NCBI GenBank assembly: GCA_023446735.1
Contig: JAEXPQ010000073.1
Coordinates: forward strand, 1 to 36,248
DNA: 36,248 bases
From: Verrucomicrobiota bacterium
GTDB taxonomy: Bacteria > Verrucomicrobiota > Verrucomicrobiia > Opitutales > Opitutaceae
Direction: 5' to 3'
Shown: positions 1-7,896 of the stretch, piece after piece
Layout: every line of letters starts with the position of its first letter
How positions within the stretch are numbered: position 1 is the first letter of the stretch
Program-made: the position numbers and the translations under genes
Notes under the pieces: model-generated
Database searches by the model: none
The model's input: only the letters and a program-made list of their open reading frames with translations
What the model was told of the DNA's origin: nothing

Positions 1-1383
1 CTCGGCGCCGACGCCATCGGCCTCTCCGGCCTCATCACCCCGTCGCTCGACGAGATGGTGCATGTCGCCAAGGAGATGCAGCGCCAGGGCTTCACCGTTC
101 CGCTGCTCATCGGCGGCGCCACCACCAGCCCGGCGCACACCGCCGTGAAGATCGCCCCCGAGTACCCGCACGGCGTCGTCCACGTGCTCGACGCCTCCCG
201 CGTCGTCAACGTCGCCTCCGCCCTCCTCTCGCCCGAGCAGAAGCCCGCCTTCGTCGCCGACCTCGTCGCCAAACAACAACGCCAGCGCGACGACTTCGCC
301 GCCCGCCTCAAGCGCACTCCGCTCCTCCCGCTCGCCACCGCCCGCTCCCGCGCCCCGCAATTCGACTGGACCACCGTCGACATCCCGAAGCCGGAATTCC
401 TCGGCACCCGCGTCTTCGCCGCCGCAGCGGCGGAAGTGACAAGTAACAAGTACCAAGTGCCAGGTTCGGAAGTTCCGGATGCCTCCTTGTCACTTGCCAC
501 TTGTCCCTTGGACCTTCCCAACATCGTCGGCTTCATCGACTGGGCCCCGTTCTTCTCCGCGTGGGAACTCACCGGCCGTTTTCCCGACATCCTCAAAGAT
601 CCGCACGTCGGCACCGAGGCCACCAAGCTGTTCGAAGACGCCCAGAAGCTCCTCGCGCGCATCGTCGCCGAAAAGCGGTTTCAGCCCCGCGCGCTCATCG
701 CGTTCCTGCCGGCGAACTCCGTCGGCGACTCCGTCGAGGTCTACGCCGACGAGCAGCGCAGCCGCATCGTCGAGACGTTCCACTTCCTCCGCCAGCAGAA
801 CGAGAAACCCGCCGACCAGTTCAACCACTGCCTCGCCGACTACGTCGCGCCGAAGAGCAGCGGCCGGATCGACTACCTCGGCGCGTTCGCCGTCACCGCC
901 GGCCCGGGCGTCGAAGCCTTCGCCGCCGAGTTCAAGGCCGCGCAGGACGACTACTCCGCCATCATGGTGCAGGCGCTCGGCGACCGCATCGCCGAAGCCC
1001 TCGCCGAGTACTTCCACAAGCAGGTCCGCGACCTCTCCGGCTACGGCCGCACCGAGAACCTCACGATGGAGCAGATCATCCGGGAGAAATACCGCGGCAT
1101 CCGCCCCGCGCCCGGCTATCCCGCCTGCCCCGACCACACACAGAAGCCGCAACTTTGGAAGCTCCTCGATATCGAGGCCGCCACCGGCATCGGTCTCACC
1201 GAGAGCTGTGCGATGAAGCCCGGCAGCAGCGTGAGCGGATTCTACTTCAACCATCCCGAGTCGAAGTATTTCGCCGTCGGCAAACTCGCCCGCGACCAGG
1301 TCGAAGAATACGCCGCCCGCAGCCAGCGCCCCGTCGCCGAAGTCGAGAAGTGGCTCTCCCCCTACCTCGGCTACGAAGCTTAA
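1..1383 (+). CDS. metH: Cobalamin-dependent methionine synthase, C-terminal part (5' end outside window)
   Basis: Transfers a methyl group from methyltetrahydrofolate to homocysteine via cobalamin, in the cytoplasm. The reading frame is open from the first base, so the N-terminal homocysteine, folate and most of the B12 modules lie upstream. The visible part starts in the end of the B12-binding domain (GLSGLITPSLDEM, then LLIGGATTSPAHTA). It continues with the AdoMet-dependent reactivation domain: IDWAPFF, then the RPAPGYPACPDHT AdoMet-binding motif, then TESCAMKPGSSVSGFYF, ending WLSPYLGYEA. Between LGTRVF and GFIDWAPFF there is an extra stretch of about 26 residues with no counterpart in E. 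coli MetH. It is encoded by a palindromic repeat (434-510). The methyltransferase ATG follows the stop by 2 bp. The last 133 bp recur downstream in altered copies. Family assignment is firm; whether the insertion is tolerated is inferred only from the open frame. Confidence 0.96.
   Translation, partial: LGADAIGLSGLITPSLDEMVHVAKEMQRQGFTVPLLIGGATTSPAHTAVKIAPEYPHGVVHVLDASRVVNVASALLSPEQKPAFVADLVAKQQRQRDDFAARLKRTPLLPLATARSRAPQFDWTTVDIPKPEFLGTRVFAAAAAEVTSNKYQVPGSEVPDASLSLATCPLDLPNIVGFIDWAPFFSAWELTGRFPDILKDPHVGTEATKLFEDAQKLLARIVAEKRFQPRALIAFLPANSVGDSVEVYADEQRSRIVETFHFLRQQNEKPADQFNHCLADYVAPKSSGRIDYLGAFAVTAGPGVEAFAAEFKAAQDDYSAIMVQALGDRIAEALAEYFHKQVRDLSGYGRTENLTMEQIIREKYRGIRPAPGYPACPDHTQKPQLWKLLDIEAATGIGLTESCAMKPGSSVSGFYFNHPESKYFAVGKLARDQVEEYAARSQRPVAEVEKWLSPYLGYEA
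434..510. repeat. Palindromic ACAAGT-type repeat inserted in frame inside metH
   Basis: The left arm (436-460) has three spaced CAAGT words. The right arm (484-510) carries the inverse words CACTTG and ACTTG. By eye, about 18 of 25 positions pair between the arms, with a loop of about 25 bp. The segment keeps the metH frame and adds about 26 residues at the junction before the reactivation domain. Confidence 0.75.
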
Positions 1384-1385
1384 GC

Positions 1386-2045
1386 ATGAGCACCGACCCG
1401 CACTCCGGCGCGGAATTTGTCGAAGCCACGCGGACCAGCTACGACCGCGTCGCCGGAAGATACGCCGAAACGTTCTTCCACGAACTCGCCCACAAGCCGC
1501 TCGACCGGGAATTGCTCACGCGACTCGCGAGCCTGGTTGGCGACCTCGGCCCGATCTGCGACATGGGCTGCGGTCCCGGCCAGATCGCGCGTTTCCTCAA
1601 GGATCACGGCGCTCAATCCCTCGGCATCGATCTCTCCCCGGCACTCGTGGCCGAAGCCCGCCGGCTCAGCCCCGACATCGCCTTCCACACCGGCGACATG
1701 CTCGCGCTGGATGTGCACGACCGCACATGGGGCGGCATCGCAGCGTTCTACTCGATCATCCACCTCCCGTCGGATCGCGTCGGCGACGCGTTGCGCAAGT
1801 TCTGGCGCGTGCTGCGTCCCGGTGGCCGGTTGCTCCTCGCCTTCCATGTCGGCGACCAAGTCATCCATCGCGACGATTGGTGGGAACAGCGCGTGGCGCT
1901 CGACTTCCATTTTCTCTCGCCCGAGCGCATCGAGAACGCTCTCCGCGAGATTGGTTTCGTCCTCGAAGAGAGTCTGGTCCGACAACCCTATCCGACCGAG
2001 TACGCCAGTCGCCGCGCCTACCTCCTCGCGCGCCGCCCGGAGTAA
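1386..2045 (+). CDS. Class I SAM-dependent methyltransferase
   Basis: A 219-residue small-molecule-type methyltransferase; its substrate cannot be read from the sequence. Motif I is ICDMGCGPGQIARF (about residues 57-70), followed by an acidic strand end in SLGIDLSP and the post-I region FHTGDML. A motif III-like WRVLRPGGRLLLAFH lies near residue 150. The N-terminus SYDRVAGRYAETFF is typical of Methyltransf_11/25 proteins. The start is the ATG 2 bp after the metH stop, which allows translational coupling. The gene is followed 12 bp later by a second, shortened copy of the metH 3' end, so it looks like cargo placed between metH tails. It is not part of the usual methionine pathway as far as I can tell. 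Confidence 0.9.
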   Translation: MSTDPHSGAEFVEATRTSYDRVAGRYAETFFHELAHKPLDRELLTRLASLVGDLGPICDMGCGPGQIARFLKDHGAQSLGIDLSPALVAEARRLSPDIAFHTGDMLALDVHDRTWGGIAAFYSIIHLPSDRVGDALRKFWRVLRPGGRLLLAFHVGDQVIHRDDWWEQRVALDFHFLSPERIENALREIGFVLEESLVRQPYPTEYASRRAYLLARRPE

Positions 2046-2057
2046 CAGCCCGAACCC

Positions 2058-2129
2058 GCCGTCCGCAGCCAGCGCCCCGTCGTCAAAATCGAGAAGTGGC
2101 TCTCCCCCTACCTCGGCTACGAGGCGTGA
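2058..2129 (+). repeat. Second, partial copy of the metH 3' end (72 bp)
   Basis: Matches 1312-1383 with about 7 differences by eye. It still reads as a metH C-terminus in frame (ending WLSPYLGYEA, then TGA). There is no start codon or upstream metH sequence, so it is a gene tail, not a gene. Its end (GAGGCGTGA) is closer to the third copy than to metH itself. Confidence 0.9.
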
Positions 2130-2167
2130 GGTTCGGAAGGCTCATCGCCTCGCGTCGGCTCTCGTTC

Positions 2168-2471
2168 CTACTCGATCCGGTTGTGCCAGACGCGCTGGTC
2201 CCTCCGGTCGTGAGTGATCGCGAACACGACCAAGCGCGTCGGCTCAACCAGATAGAACACGCGGTACGGGAACCCCTTGAGCCGAATCCGCCTCGTCCCC
2301 GTCTCGGGATCCACGATCGGGTGTGCCGTCGGGTGCGTCGCAACCTTCTCGATCGCCTCGCGGACTGAACTCAAAAACCGGTCCGCAAGCACCGGGCTCA
2401 AGTCGCGATACCAGCGCAGCCACCGCCGCGTCGCCCCGGGCCGCTGGCTTGACGAGTACCGGCCAGTTCAC
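2168..2471 (-). pseudogene. RelE/ParE-family toxin, apparently frameshifted
   Basis: The body of the protein (YRDLSPVLADRFLSSV, then GTRRIRLKGFPYRVFY, then LVVFAITHDRR) is a typical ParE/RelE plasmid-stabilisation toxin. Such toxins act as an mRNA endonuclease or a gyrase poison. The expected N-terminus (NWPVLVKPAARGDAAVAA) is present in a different frame. It starts with GTG at 2471, whose GTGA overlaps the antitoxin stop. The two frames meet around 2413-2418, where RWYRD resumes, so one base is extra or two are missing. The in-frame remainder (TTG at 2401, 77 aa) lacks the first helix. Either the toxin is dead, consistent with an intact antitoxin beside it, or this is a sequencing error. Confidence 0.7.
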
Positions 2472-2683
2472 AGTCCGAGCTCTTGGCGGATCGATTCCTC
2501 GGCCACGGCCCACGAAGTACCCAGCTCCGGGTTCTGCCGATGAGCCACCACACGACTGGCGACCATGCGACGCTCCTCCGGCGTAAGCTCCATGACCATG
2601 TCGTCCAACGCGTCGAGCCGATCGCGGATCAACGCGCGGTCCTCAGGGCTGAGCGTCGCCAAGCAGGCCAAAATCTCAGTCAT
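2468..2683 (-). CDS. Addiction-module antitoxin-like protein
   Basis: A small (71 aa) helical, acidic protein: MTEILACLATLSPEDRALI, then LDALDDMVMELTPEERRM. It resembles the 'putative addiction module component' antitoxins paired with RelE/ParE toxins. I prefer the ATG at 2683 because GGGGG sits about 7 bp upstream; ATG 2689 (73 aa) and 2719 (83 aa) are alternatives. Its stop overlaps the toxin's GTG by 4 bp, the usual coupled antitoxin-toxin order. The pair lies between two metH tail copies, in the opposite orientation to metH. Family assignment rests on context and general character as much as on motifs. Confidence 0.7.
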   Translation of the reverse strand: MTEILACLATLSPEDRALIRDRLDALDDMVMELTPEERRMVASRVVAHRQNPELGTSWAVAEESIRQELGL

Positions 2684-2801
2684 GCTCATACCCCCAAAGG
2701 ATAGCCACCCCCGGCCCAACGCAACGCCAAGCTCATCGCAGGATTCAGGCTGCGGGAGACTGATCGCAGGTGGCTCACGCCAACCAGCGCGACACCGGCC
2801 C

Positions 2802-2934
2802 CCATCCCGAGTCGAAGTACTTCGCCGTCGGCAAACTCGCCCGCGACCAAGTCGAAGACTACGCCACCCGCAGCCAGCGCCCCGTCGCCGAAGTCAAAAA
2901 GTGGCTCTCCCCCTACCTCGGCTACGAGGGGTGA
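2802..2934 (+). repeat. Third copy of the metH 3' end (133 bp)
   Basis: Aligns without gaps to 1251-1383 with about 10 differences by eye, ending at a TGA aligned with the metH stop. The frame is open and would read HPESKYFAVGKLARD to WLSPYLGYEG. Nothing upstream belongs to metH, so it is a displaced gene end. Confidence 0.92.
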
Positions 2935-2994
2935 AGTAGCCCATTTCGCCGACGAATCGTTGAGTCGTGCCAGCCATTATCCTACAAAGAGATC

Positions 2995-3852
2995 ATGCAG
3001 AGCCCCAAAATCCTCTACCATTACTGCGCAACAGAGGCGTTCCATTCGATCGTCGCTAACCGCACGATCCGACTCTCGTGCCTTTCCCTTTCAAATGATT
3101 CGATGGAAGGACGACTGGTGCGGATTGAAATGCGCAAGATGGCTGAGCACGACGGACTCGATGCAGAGTGCATTCAGCGCCTCGATGACCATCTTCGTTT
3201 CACCGAGGAGCAGTTTTGGAGTCTCGGATTTTGCTTATCCGAAACCGGAGATCTGCTGAGTCAATGGCGAGGATATGCAGACAATGCGTCCGGAGTCTCA
3301 ATTGGTTTCAGAACCGAGTTTCTCTCCAATCTCAAAACGAGGATCGCTTCACCGACCGAACTCGGACTCTCCGCGGTGAACTACGACCCGGAAGCAGTCA
3401 GGGCGTTGATCGCTCCGACATACGAGGTAATTCGCGAAGCCCTTAAGCAAGGCGCGCTGAAACCAGACCGTTCGCGTCTTCTGATTCAAGCGCTTGGCGG
3501 GCAGCCCGCTCCTGCGTCGAACGGTCGCCAGAACAAGGTCGTAGTTTTCGCCACAATCACCCTGCTCAACAAGCTGTTCATATTCAAGTCCGGTGCCTTC
3601 TCAGAAGAACGCGAGTGGCGCCTACACCTATGTCCCATGGGCAATAAAGAGGTTCGTCTCTCCTACCGTTCCAGCGGAGCACTCGTCGTACCGTACGTTG
3701 ACCTTCCATACCTTGATCCGAAAGATGATCCAGTCTGTGAGGTGATTCTCGATCCAAGGCACCGAACCCCAGAATCAATCATCCAAGGATTTCTTGCAGA
3801 AAACGGTTTCGGAACTGCCATTGTCCGCCGCTCGGTCGCAACATACCGATAA
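2995..3852 (+). CDS. DUF2971 family protein
   Basis: A 285-residue protein of unknown function. The N-terminus (ILYHYCATEAFHSIVANRTIRLS, then SNDSMEG) and the central LGFCLSETGDLLSQWRGYAD, followed by GVSIGF, are the hallmarks of DUF2971. The family is often found in accessory regions and near defence or abortive-infection genes. The start is ATG 2995 with AAAGAG 3-9 bp upstream. Base composition is visibly more AT-rich than all neighbours, and codon use is less biased to G/C third positions, which suggests recent transfer. It follows the third metH tail by 60 bp and converges on the GNAT gene with an 8-bp gap. No membrane segment or signal peptide is seen. Confidence 0.85.
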   Translation: MQSPKILYHYCATEAFHSIVANRTIRLSCLSLSNDSMEGRLVRIEMRKMAEHDGLDAECIQRLDDHLRFTEEQFWSLGFCLSETGDLLSQWRGYADNASGVSIGFRTEFLSNLKTRIASPTELGLSAVNYDPEAVRALIAPTYEVIREALKQGALKPDRSRLLIQALGGQPAPASNGRQNKVVVFATITLLNKLFIFKSGAFSEEREWRLHLCPMGNKEVRLSYRSSGALVVPYVDLPYLDPKDDPVCEVILDPRHRTPESIIQGFLAENGFGTAIVRRSVATYR

Positions 3853-3860
3853 GTCAGCGA

Positions 3861-4364
3861 TTAGGATTCCGGCGCATCCAGCCTCAGCCGCATCTCGTTG
3901 GCGAAGGTGAAGCCGAGTTTCTCGTACAGGCGCGCCTGCTTGGCCTGCTCGGAGGCGACCAGCCGCGCGAAGACGACGCCCTTCCCGCGCAGCCACGCGA
4001 GCGTCGCCTCGGTCAACCGCCGCGCGTGGCCGTGCTTCCGGTGCTCGGGCAGCACGTACACGTCCATGATCCAGCCGTAGCGGCGCGGCTTGAGGGTGTT
4101 GGCGGGGAAATCGTCGCGGATCATCACACCGGCGGTGGCGACGATCTCCCCCTCCTCCCGCCAGCCGAAGTGCGCGATCGTGCCGGTGCGGTAGCCGTCG
4201 GCGTAGAGCGCGTGCGTGAGCTCACGCCAGTCGTCAGCCAACAGCGGTGCCATGCCGCACTCCTCCATCATCCGGTACCGGAAATCGAGAGCGAGAGGGA
4301 GTTCGGCCGCAGTCAGTTGGGTGAGTTGTGAGGCAGACAATGACGCCAGTGTTTCGGTCTCCAT
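3861..4364 (-). CDS. GNAT family N-acetyltransferase
   Basis: A 167-residue acetyl-CoA-dependent acyltransferase. Motif A is MDVYVLPEHRKHGHARRL (about residues 100-117), with an R-x-x-x-G-x-A type pyrophosphate loop. The motif B region is VVFARLVASEQAKQARLYEKLGF, where the ARLYEKLGF end is diagnostic. The acceptor substrate is unknown. The start at 4364 gives the normal family length. Composition is host-like again, so the accessory patch probably ends between this gene and the DUF2971 gene. It stands alone, convergent with the DUF2971 gene and followed upstream by a 240-bp gap. Confidence 0.9.
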   Translation of the reverse strand: METETLASLSASQLTQLTAAELPLALDFRYRMMEECGMAPLLADDWRELTHALYADGYRTGTIAHFGWREEGEIVATAGVMIRDDFPANTLKPRRYGWIMDVYVLPEHRKHGHARRLTEATLAWLRGKGVVFARLVASEQAKQARLYEKLGFTFANEMRLRLDAPES

Positions 4365-4604
4365 GCTTCGGTTAACGGCGCAATGCCGCAGCGTCTCCAG
4401 TGTTGCGGGCCGCCATGCACCGGCCTCCGGGACGCGAAGTCGGCCCGCCGTGTTCCGCGCTCCGTCTTCCTACCCCCGATATCCGGCGTCCGGTCTCTTC
4501 CTGTTCGGCCTACCCTGTTCCGGGTTTCGAGTTCCCCGTTCCGCGCCGCCCCTGGGCTCTCCGGTTTCCGATCTCGTTTCGTTCCCCGTTCCGAGTTCCG
4601 AGTT
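4365..4604. repeat. 240-bp gap with a GAAC/GTTC 7-bp-periodic array next to the dnaE2 stop
   Basis: No gene is seen here. From about 4498 to 4604 the sequence repeats words such as GTTCCGG, GTTCCCC, GTTCCGC and GTTCCGA at roughly 7-bp spacing, most regular in the last 30 bp. The array stops at the dnaE2 stop codon. A similar array lies at 30021-30064. Confidence 0.55.
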
Positions 4605-7600
4605 TCAGTGATAGTCGTGGCTCGCCTGGCCGGGCAGGTCGGGCGCGGGGAGCGCGGCGATGTGCTCGGCGAGCACGTGGATCACGCCCTGCTCGTTCTG
4701 CACGCGACCGGAGATGATGAGCGAGGGCTCGAGGTTGATCGTGAGGCGGTTCTCCTCGAAGAGCTTCGGGCGCACGATCGCGTTCGCCAGGCCGGTCTCG
4801 TCCTCGAGCGTGATGAAGCACACGCCATTCGCCGTGCCGGGACGCTGCCGCGTGATGACCACGCCGCCGATCTTCACGCGCGAACCGTGCTCGGCCTCGG
4901 CCAACCGCGCCGCGGGCCAGAGATCGGGGAAACGCGCGCGCAGCTGCTGCATTGGGTGCGCGCCGGTCGTGAGCGAGAGGTGTGCGTAGTCGGCCTGCAC
5001 GCGTTCCTGCACGCTCATCGGCGCCAGCGGCGCATCGCCGCCGTCGTCTTGCAACGCCGCGTAGCGGAACAGGTCGTCGTCCTCGCGCACCTCCTCCACG
5101 TGCCAGAGCGCCGCGCGACGGTGGCCGGCGAACACATTGAGCGCGCCCGCCCCCGCCAGCTGACGCCGCTCCTCCGCCGTGAAATCCGTGCGCCGCAGGA
5201 AATCCGCGAGCGAGACGAACGGCCGGCGCGCGCGCTCCGCCACCAGCGCCCGTACCGGCGCCTCGCGCACGCCGTGCACCGAGAGCAGCCCGAGCCGCAC
5301 CGCGTGCGCGTCCGCCACCGTGCAGCGCTCCGCCGAGGCGACCACGCACACCGGCAACGTCCGCACGCCGTGGCGCCGCGCGTCCTGCACGAGCGAGGCC
5401 GCGGAGTAGAAGCCCATGGGCTGGTTGTTGAGCAGCGCCGCGAAGAACTCCGCCGGGCGGTGCGCTTTCAGCCACGCCGAGGCGTACGCGATCAGGGCGA
5501 ACGACAGCGCGTGCGACTCCGGAAAACCGTAGAGGGCGAACGACGCGAGCGAGCGCAGCAGGTACTCGATCGCCGACTCGCTCACCGCGTTGCGCCGCAG
5601 CGCGTCGCGCAGCTTCCGGCCCATGCGCTCCATGCGCTCGGTCGAGCGCGTGAAGCCGATCGCACGGCGCAGCTCATCGGCCTCGGCGGCGGTGAACCCG
5701 CCGAGCTCCATCGCGATGCGCAGGATCTGCTCCTGGAAGAGCACCACGCCGAGCGTGCGCTCGAGGATCGGCTTGATGCGTTCGTCCGGATACGTGATCG
5801 GCTCACGCCCGGCGCGGCGCTCCAGGTACGGGTTTACCGCATCACCGTGAATCGGGCCGGGCCGGATGATCGCGACCTCCACGGCGAGATCGTAGAAGTT
5901 CTCGGGCTTCATGCGCGGCAGCGTCGCCATCTGCGCGCGGCTCTCGATCTGAAACACCCCGATCGTGTCCGCCTCCTGCATGAGCTTGAAGGTCGAGGGA
6001 TCGTCCTTCGGGATCTGCGCGAGGTCGACCTCGTCGCCGCTCTTTCGGCACAATTCGAGCGACTCCTGCAGCACCGCCATCATGCCGAGCCCGAGCAGGT
6101 CGACCTTCACCAGGCCCATGTCCTCGCAGTCGGACTTGTCCCATTGGAGCACGGAGCGGCCGGGCATGCGGGCGTTCTCCAGCGGCACGTACTGGTCGAG
6201 CGCGCCGGCGCAGAGCACCATGCCGCCCGAGTGCTGCCCGAGGTGCCGCGGCAGCCCGTGCACCATCCGGCACGTCTCGACGAGCACGCGGAACCGCGGG
6301 TGTTCGCGCGCCACGCCGGCGGTCACGAGCTGTTGCTCGAGCTGCAGCGTCTCCGGGAAGTCGCCGGAGTGGTAGAGACTGGAGAAACGGTCGAGCACGT
6401 CGTCGGGCAACCCGAGCGCCTTGCCGACCTCGCGCATCGCGCTGCGTCCCCGGAACGTGATCACATTGGCCGTCATCGCCGCGCCGCGCCGGCCGTAACG
6501 TTCGTACAGCAGCTGGATCATCTCCTCGCGGCGTTCGCGGCTGGGCAGGTCGAGGTCGATGTCCGGCCAGTCGGAGCGGCCCTCCGAGAGGAAACGCTCG
6601 AAGAGCAGCTTCTGTTTGATCGGGTCGACCGCGGTGATGCCGAGCGCGTAGCAGACCGCGCTGTTCGCCGCCGAGCCGCGCCCCTGCACGAGCGTGCCGC
6701 GTTCGCGGGCCGTGCGGCACAGATCCCACACGATCAGGAAATAGCCGCAGAACCCGAGCCGCGCGATCAGCGCCAGCTCGTGGTCCAGCTGTCGCCGCAC
6801 CTCGGGCGTGATCGTGCCGTAGCGCTGCCGCGCGCCGGCGTCGGTCTGCGTGCGCAGCCACGAGGCCTGCGACTCGCCGGCCGGCACCGGGAAATCCGGG
6901 AAACGGTAGCCGAGGTCCGCGAGCGTGAACTCCAGCCGGGCCGCGAGCCGGCCGGTATTCGCCACCGCCTCGGGCAGATCCGCAAACAGCGCGGCCATCT
7001 CCGCCGCCGACTTGAGCCGCCGCTCGGCGTTGGGCGCGAGGCGCCGGCCGGCGCGGTCGAGCGTGGTGTGCTCGCGGAGACAAGCGAACACGTCGCTCAC
7101 GTGCCGCTCCGCCGCGGTGGCGTGCAGCACGCCGTTGGTCGCCAGCAACGGCAACCCGCGCGCCCGTGCCCACGCGACGAGCGTGTCATTCATGACCTCC
7201 TCGCCGGGCACGAGGTGGCGTTGCAACTCCACGTACAACCGCTCGCGCCCGAAGATCGCCTCCAGTCGCGCGCCCGCTGCCGCCGCCGCGGAGTCACCGG
7301 CCGTGCGCCACGCGCGGCGGAGCGGTCCGTCCTCGTCGCCCGTTAGCGCGATCAGGCCAGCGTTACTCGCAGCGAGTTCGCTCCACGCCACCCGGCCCTC
7401 GCCCTTCGCCGCACGCAGGTTCGCCGTGGTGAGCAGCGCGCCAATCGTCTGGTAACCCGCACGCGACGCCGCGAGCACCGGCAACGCGCTGCCGTCCTCC
7501 ATCGGCAGTTCCGCGCCCACGAGCGCGCGCACGCCGGACTCCTTCGCCGTCTGGTGCAGCCGCACCGAGCCGTACACGCCGCCGCGGTCGCACAGCGCCA

Positions 7601-7712
7601 CCGCCGGCAACTGCAGCCGCGCCGCCTCCTTCGCCAGCGCCTCCGGGGCCGACCCGCCGCGCAACCACGAGAACGCACTGCGCGCATGCAGCTCGACATA
7701 GTCAGCGCTCAT
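4605..7712 (-). CDS. dnaE2: Error-prone DNA polymerase DnaE2 (ImuC)
   Basis: A 1035-residue C-family polymerase, the catalytic subunit of the ImuA-ImuB-DnaE2 mutasome for translesion synthesis. The N-terminal PHP domain begins YVELHARSAFSWLRGGSAPE. The palm carries the catalytic aspartates in PDIDLDLPS (D384, D386) and VKVDLLGLG (D538). GRGSAANSAVCYALGIT (about 344-360) is characteristic. Helix-hairpin-helix and OB-fold regions follow, the latter with VKIGGVVITRQRPGTANG. The length fits DnaE2. I chose ATG 7712 (MSADYVELHA), since longer frames add only proline-rich non-homologous residues. It is the last gene of a lexA-imuA-imuB-dnaE2 series on the same strand, so it is probably under LexA control, by readthrough or by a site I did not recognise. 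Confidence 0.96.
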   Translation of the reverse strand: MSADYVELHARSAFSWLRGGSAPEALAKEAARLQLPAVALCDRGGVYGSVRLHQTAKESGVRALVGAELPMEDGSALPVLAASRAGYQTIGALLTTANLRAAKGEGRVAWSELAASNAGLIALTGDEDGPLRRAWRTAGDSAAAAAGARLEAIFGRERLYVELQRHLVPGEEVMNDTLVAWARARGLPLLATNGVLHATAAERHVSDVFACLREHTTLDRAGRRLAPNAERRLKSAAEMAALFADLPEAVANTGRLAARLEFTLADLGYRFPDFPVPAGESQASWLRTQTDAGARQRYGTITPEVRRQLDHELALIARLGFCGYFLIVWDLCRTARERGTLVQGRGSAANSAVCYALGITAVDPIKQKLLFERFLSEGRSDWPDIDLDLPSRERREEMIQLLYERYGRRGAAMTANVITFRGRSAMREVGKALGLPDDVLDRFSSLYHSGDFPETLQLEQQLVTAGVAREHPRFRVLVETCRMVHGLPRHLGQHSGGMVLCAGALDQYVPLENARMPGRSVLQWDKSDCEDMGLVKVDLLGLGMMAVLQESLELCRKSGDEVDLAQIPKDDPSTFKLMQEADTIGVFQIESRAQMATLPRMKPENFYDLAVEVAIIRPGPIHGDAVNPYLERRAGREPITYPDERIKPILERTLGVVLFQEQILRIAMELGGFTAAEADELRRAIGFTRSTERMERMGRKLRDALRRNAVSESAIEYLLRSLASFALYGFPESHALSFALIAYASAWLKAHRPAEFFAALLNNQPMGFYSAASLVQDARRHGVRTLPVCVVASAERCTVADAHAVRLGLLSVHGVREAPVRALVAERARRPFVSLADFLRRTDFTAEERRQLAGAGALNVFAGHRRAALWHVEEVREDDDLFRYAALQDDGGDAPLAPMSVQERVQADYAHLSLTTGAHPMQQLRARFPDLWPAARLAEAEHGSRVKIGGVVITRQRPGTANGVCFITLEDETGLANAIVRPKLFEENRLTINLEPSLIISGRVQNEQGVIHVLAEHIAALPAPDLPGQASHDYH

Positions 7713-7736
7713 CGCGCACCTCCGATCTCGCCGCGC

Positions 7737-7862
7737 GCCTGCGGTAGGGTCGCCGCTCGCCGGCGGACCGCAACGGCACGGTCCGCAACAAAACAACGCC
7801 ACCACCGCCGGCGCCGCCAACCCGCAGACGGTCCGGACGCGAGGTCCGACCCTACCGCAAGC
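7737..7862. repeat. Inverted-repeat element, family A copy 1 (dnaE2-imuB gap)
   Basis: The ends are GCCTGCGGTAGGGTCG and CGACCCTACCGCAAGC (15 of 16 pair), with inner CGGACCG/CGGTCCG inverted words. It fills most of the 184-bp gap between imuB and dnaE2. The same ends occur at 10384-10493. Confidence 0.85.
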
Positions 7863-7896
7863 GTGACGGCAAACATCCTATTTTCGGATCGCTCCA

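Noticed and set aside
1251..2934. metH tails as integron attC-like sites
   Set aside because: No inverted core sites or folding arms like attC, no integron integrase, and cargo genes are in mixed orientations; kept only as gene-end duplications.
4383..7346. 987-codon open frame on the plus strand opposite dnaE2
   Set aside because: Arg/Ala/His-rich shadow of a GC-rich gene; dnaE2 on the other strand has all polymerase motifs.
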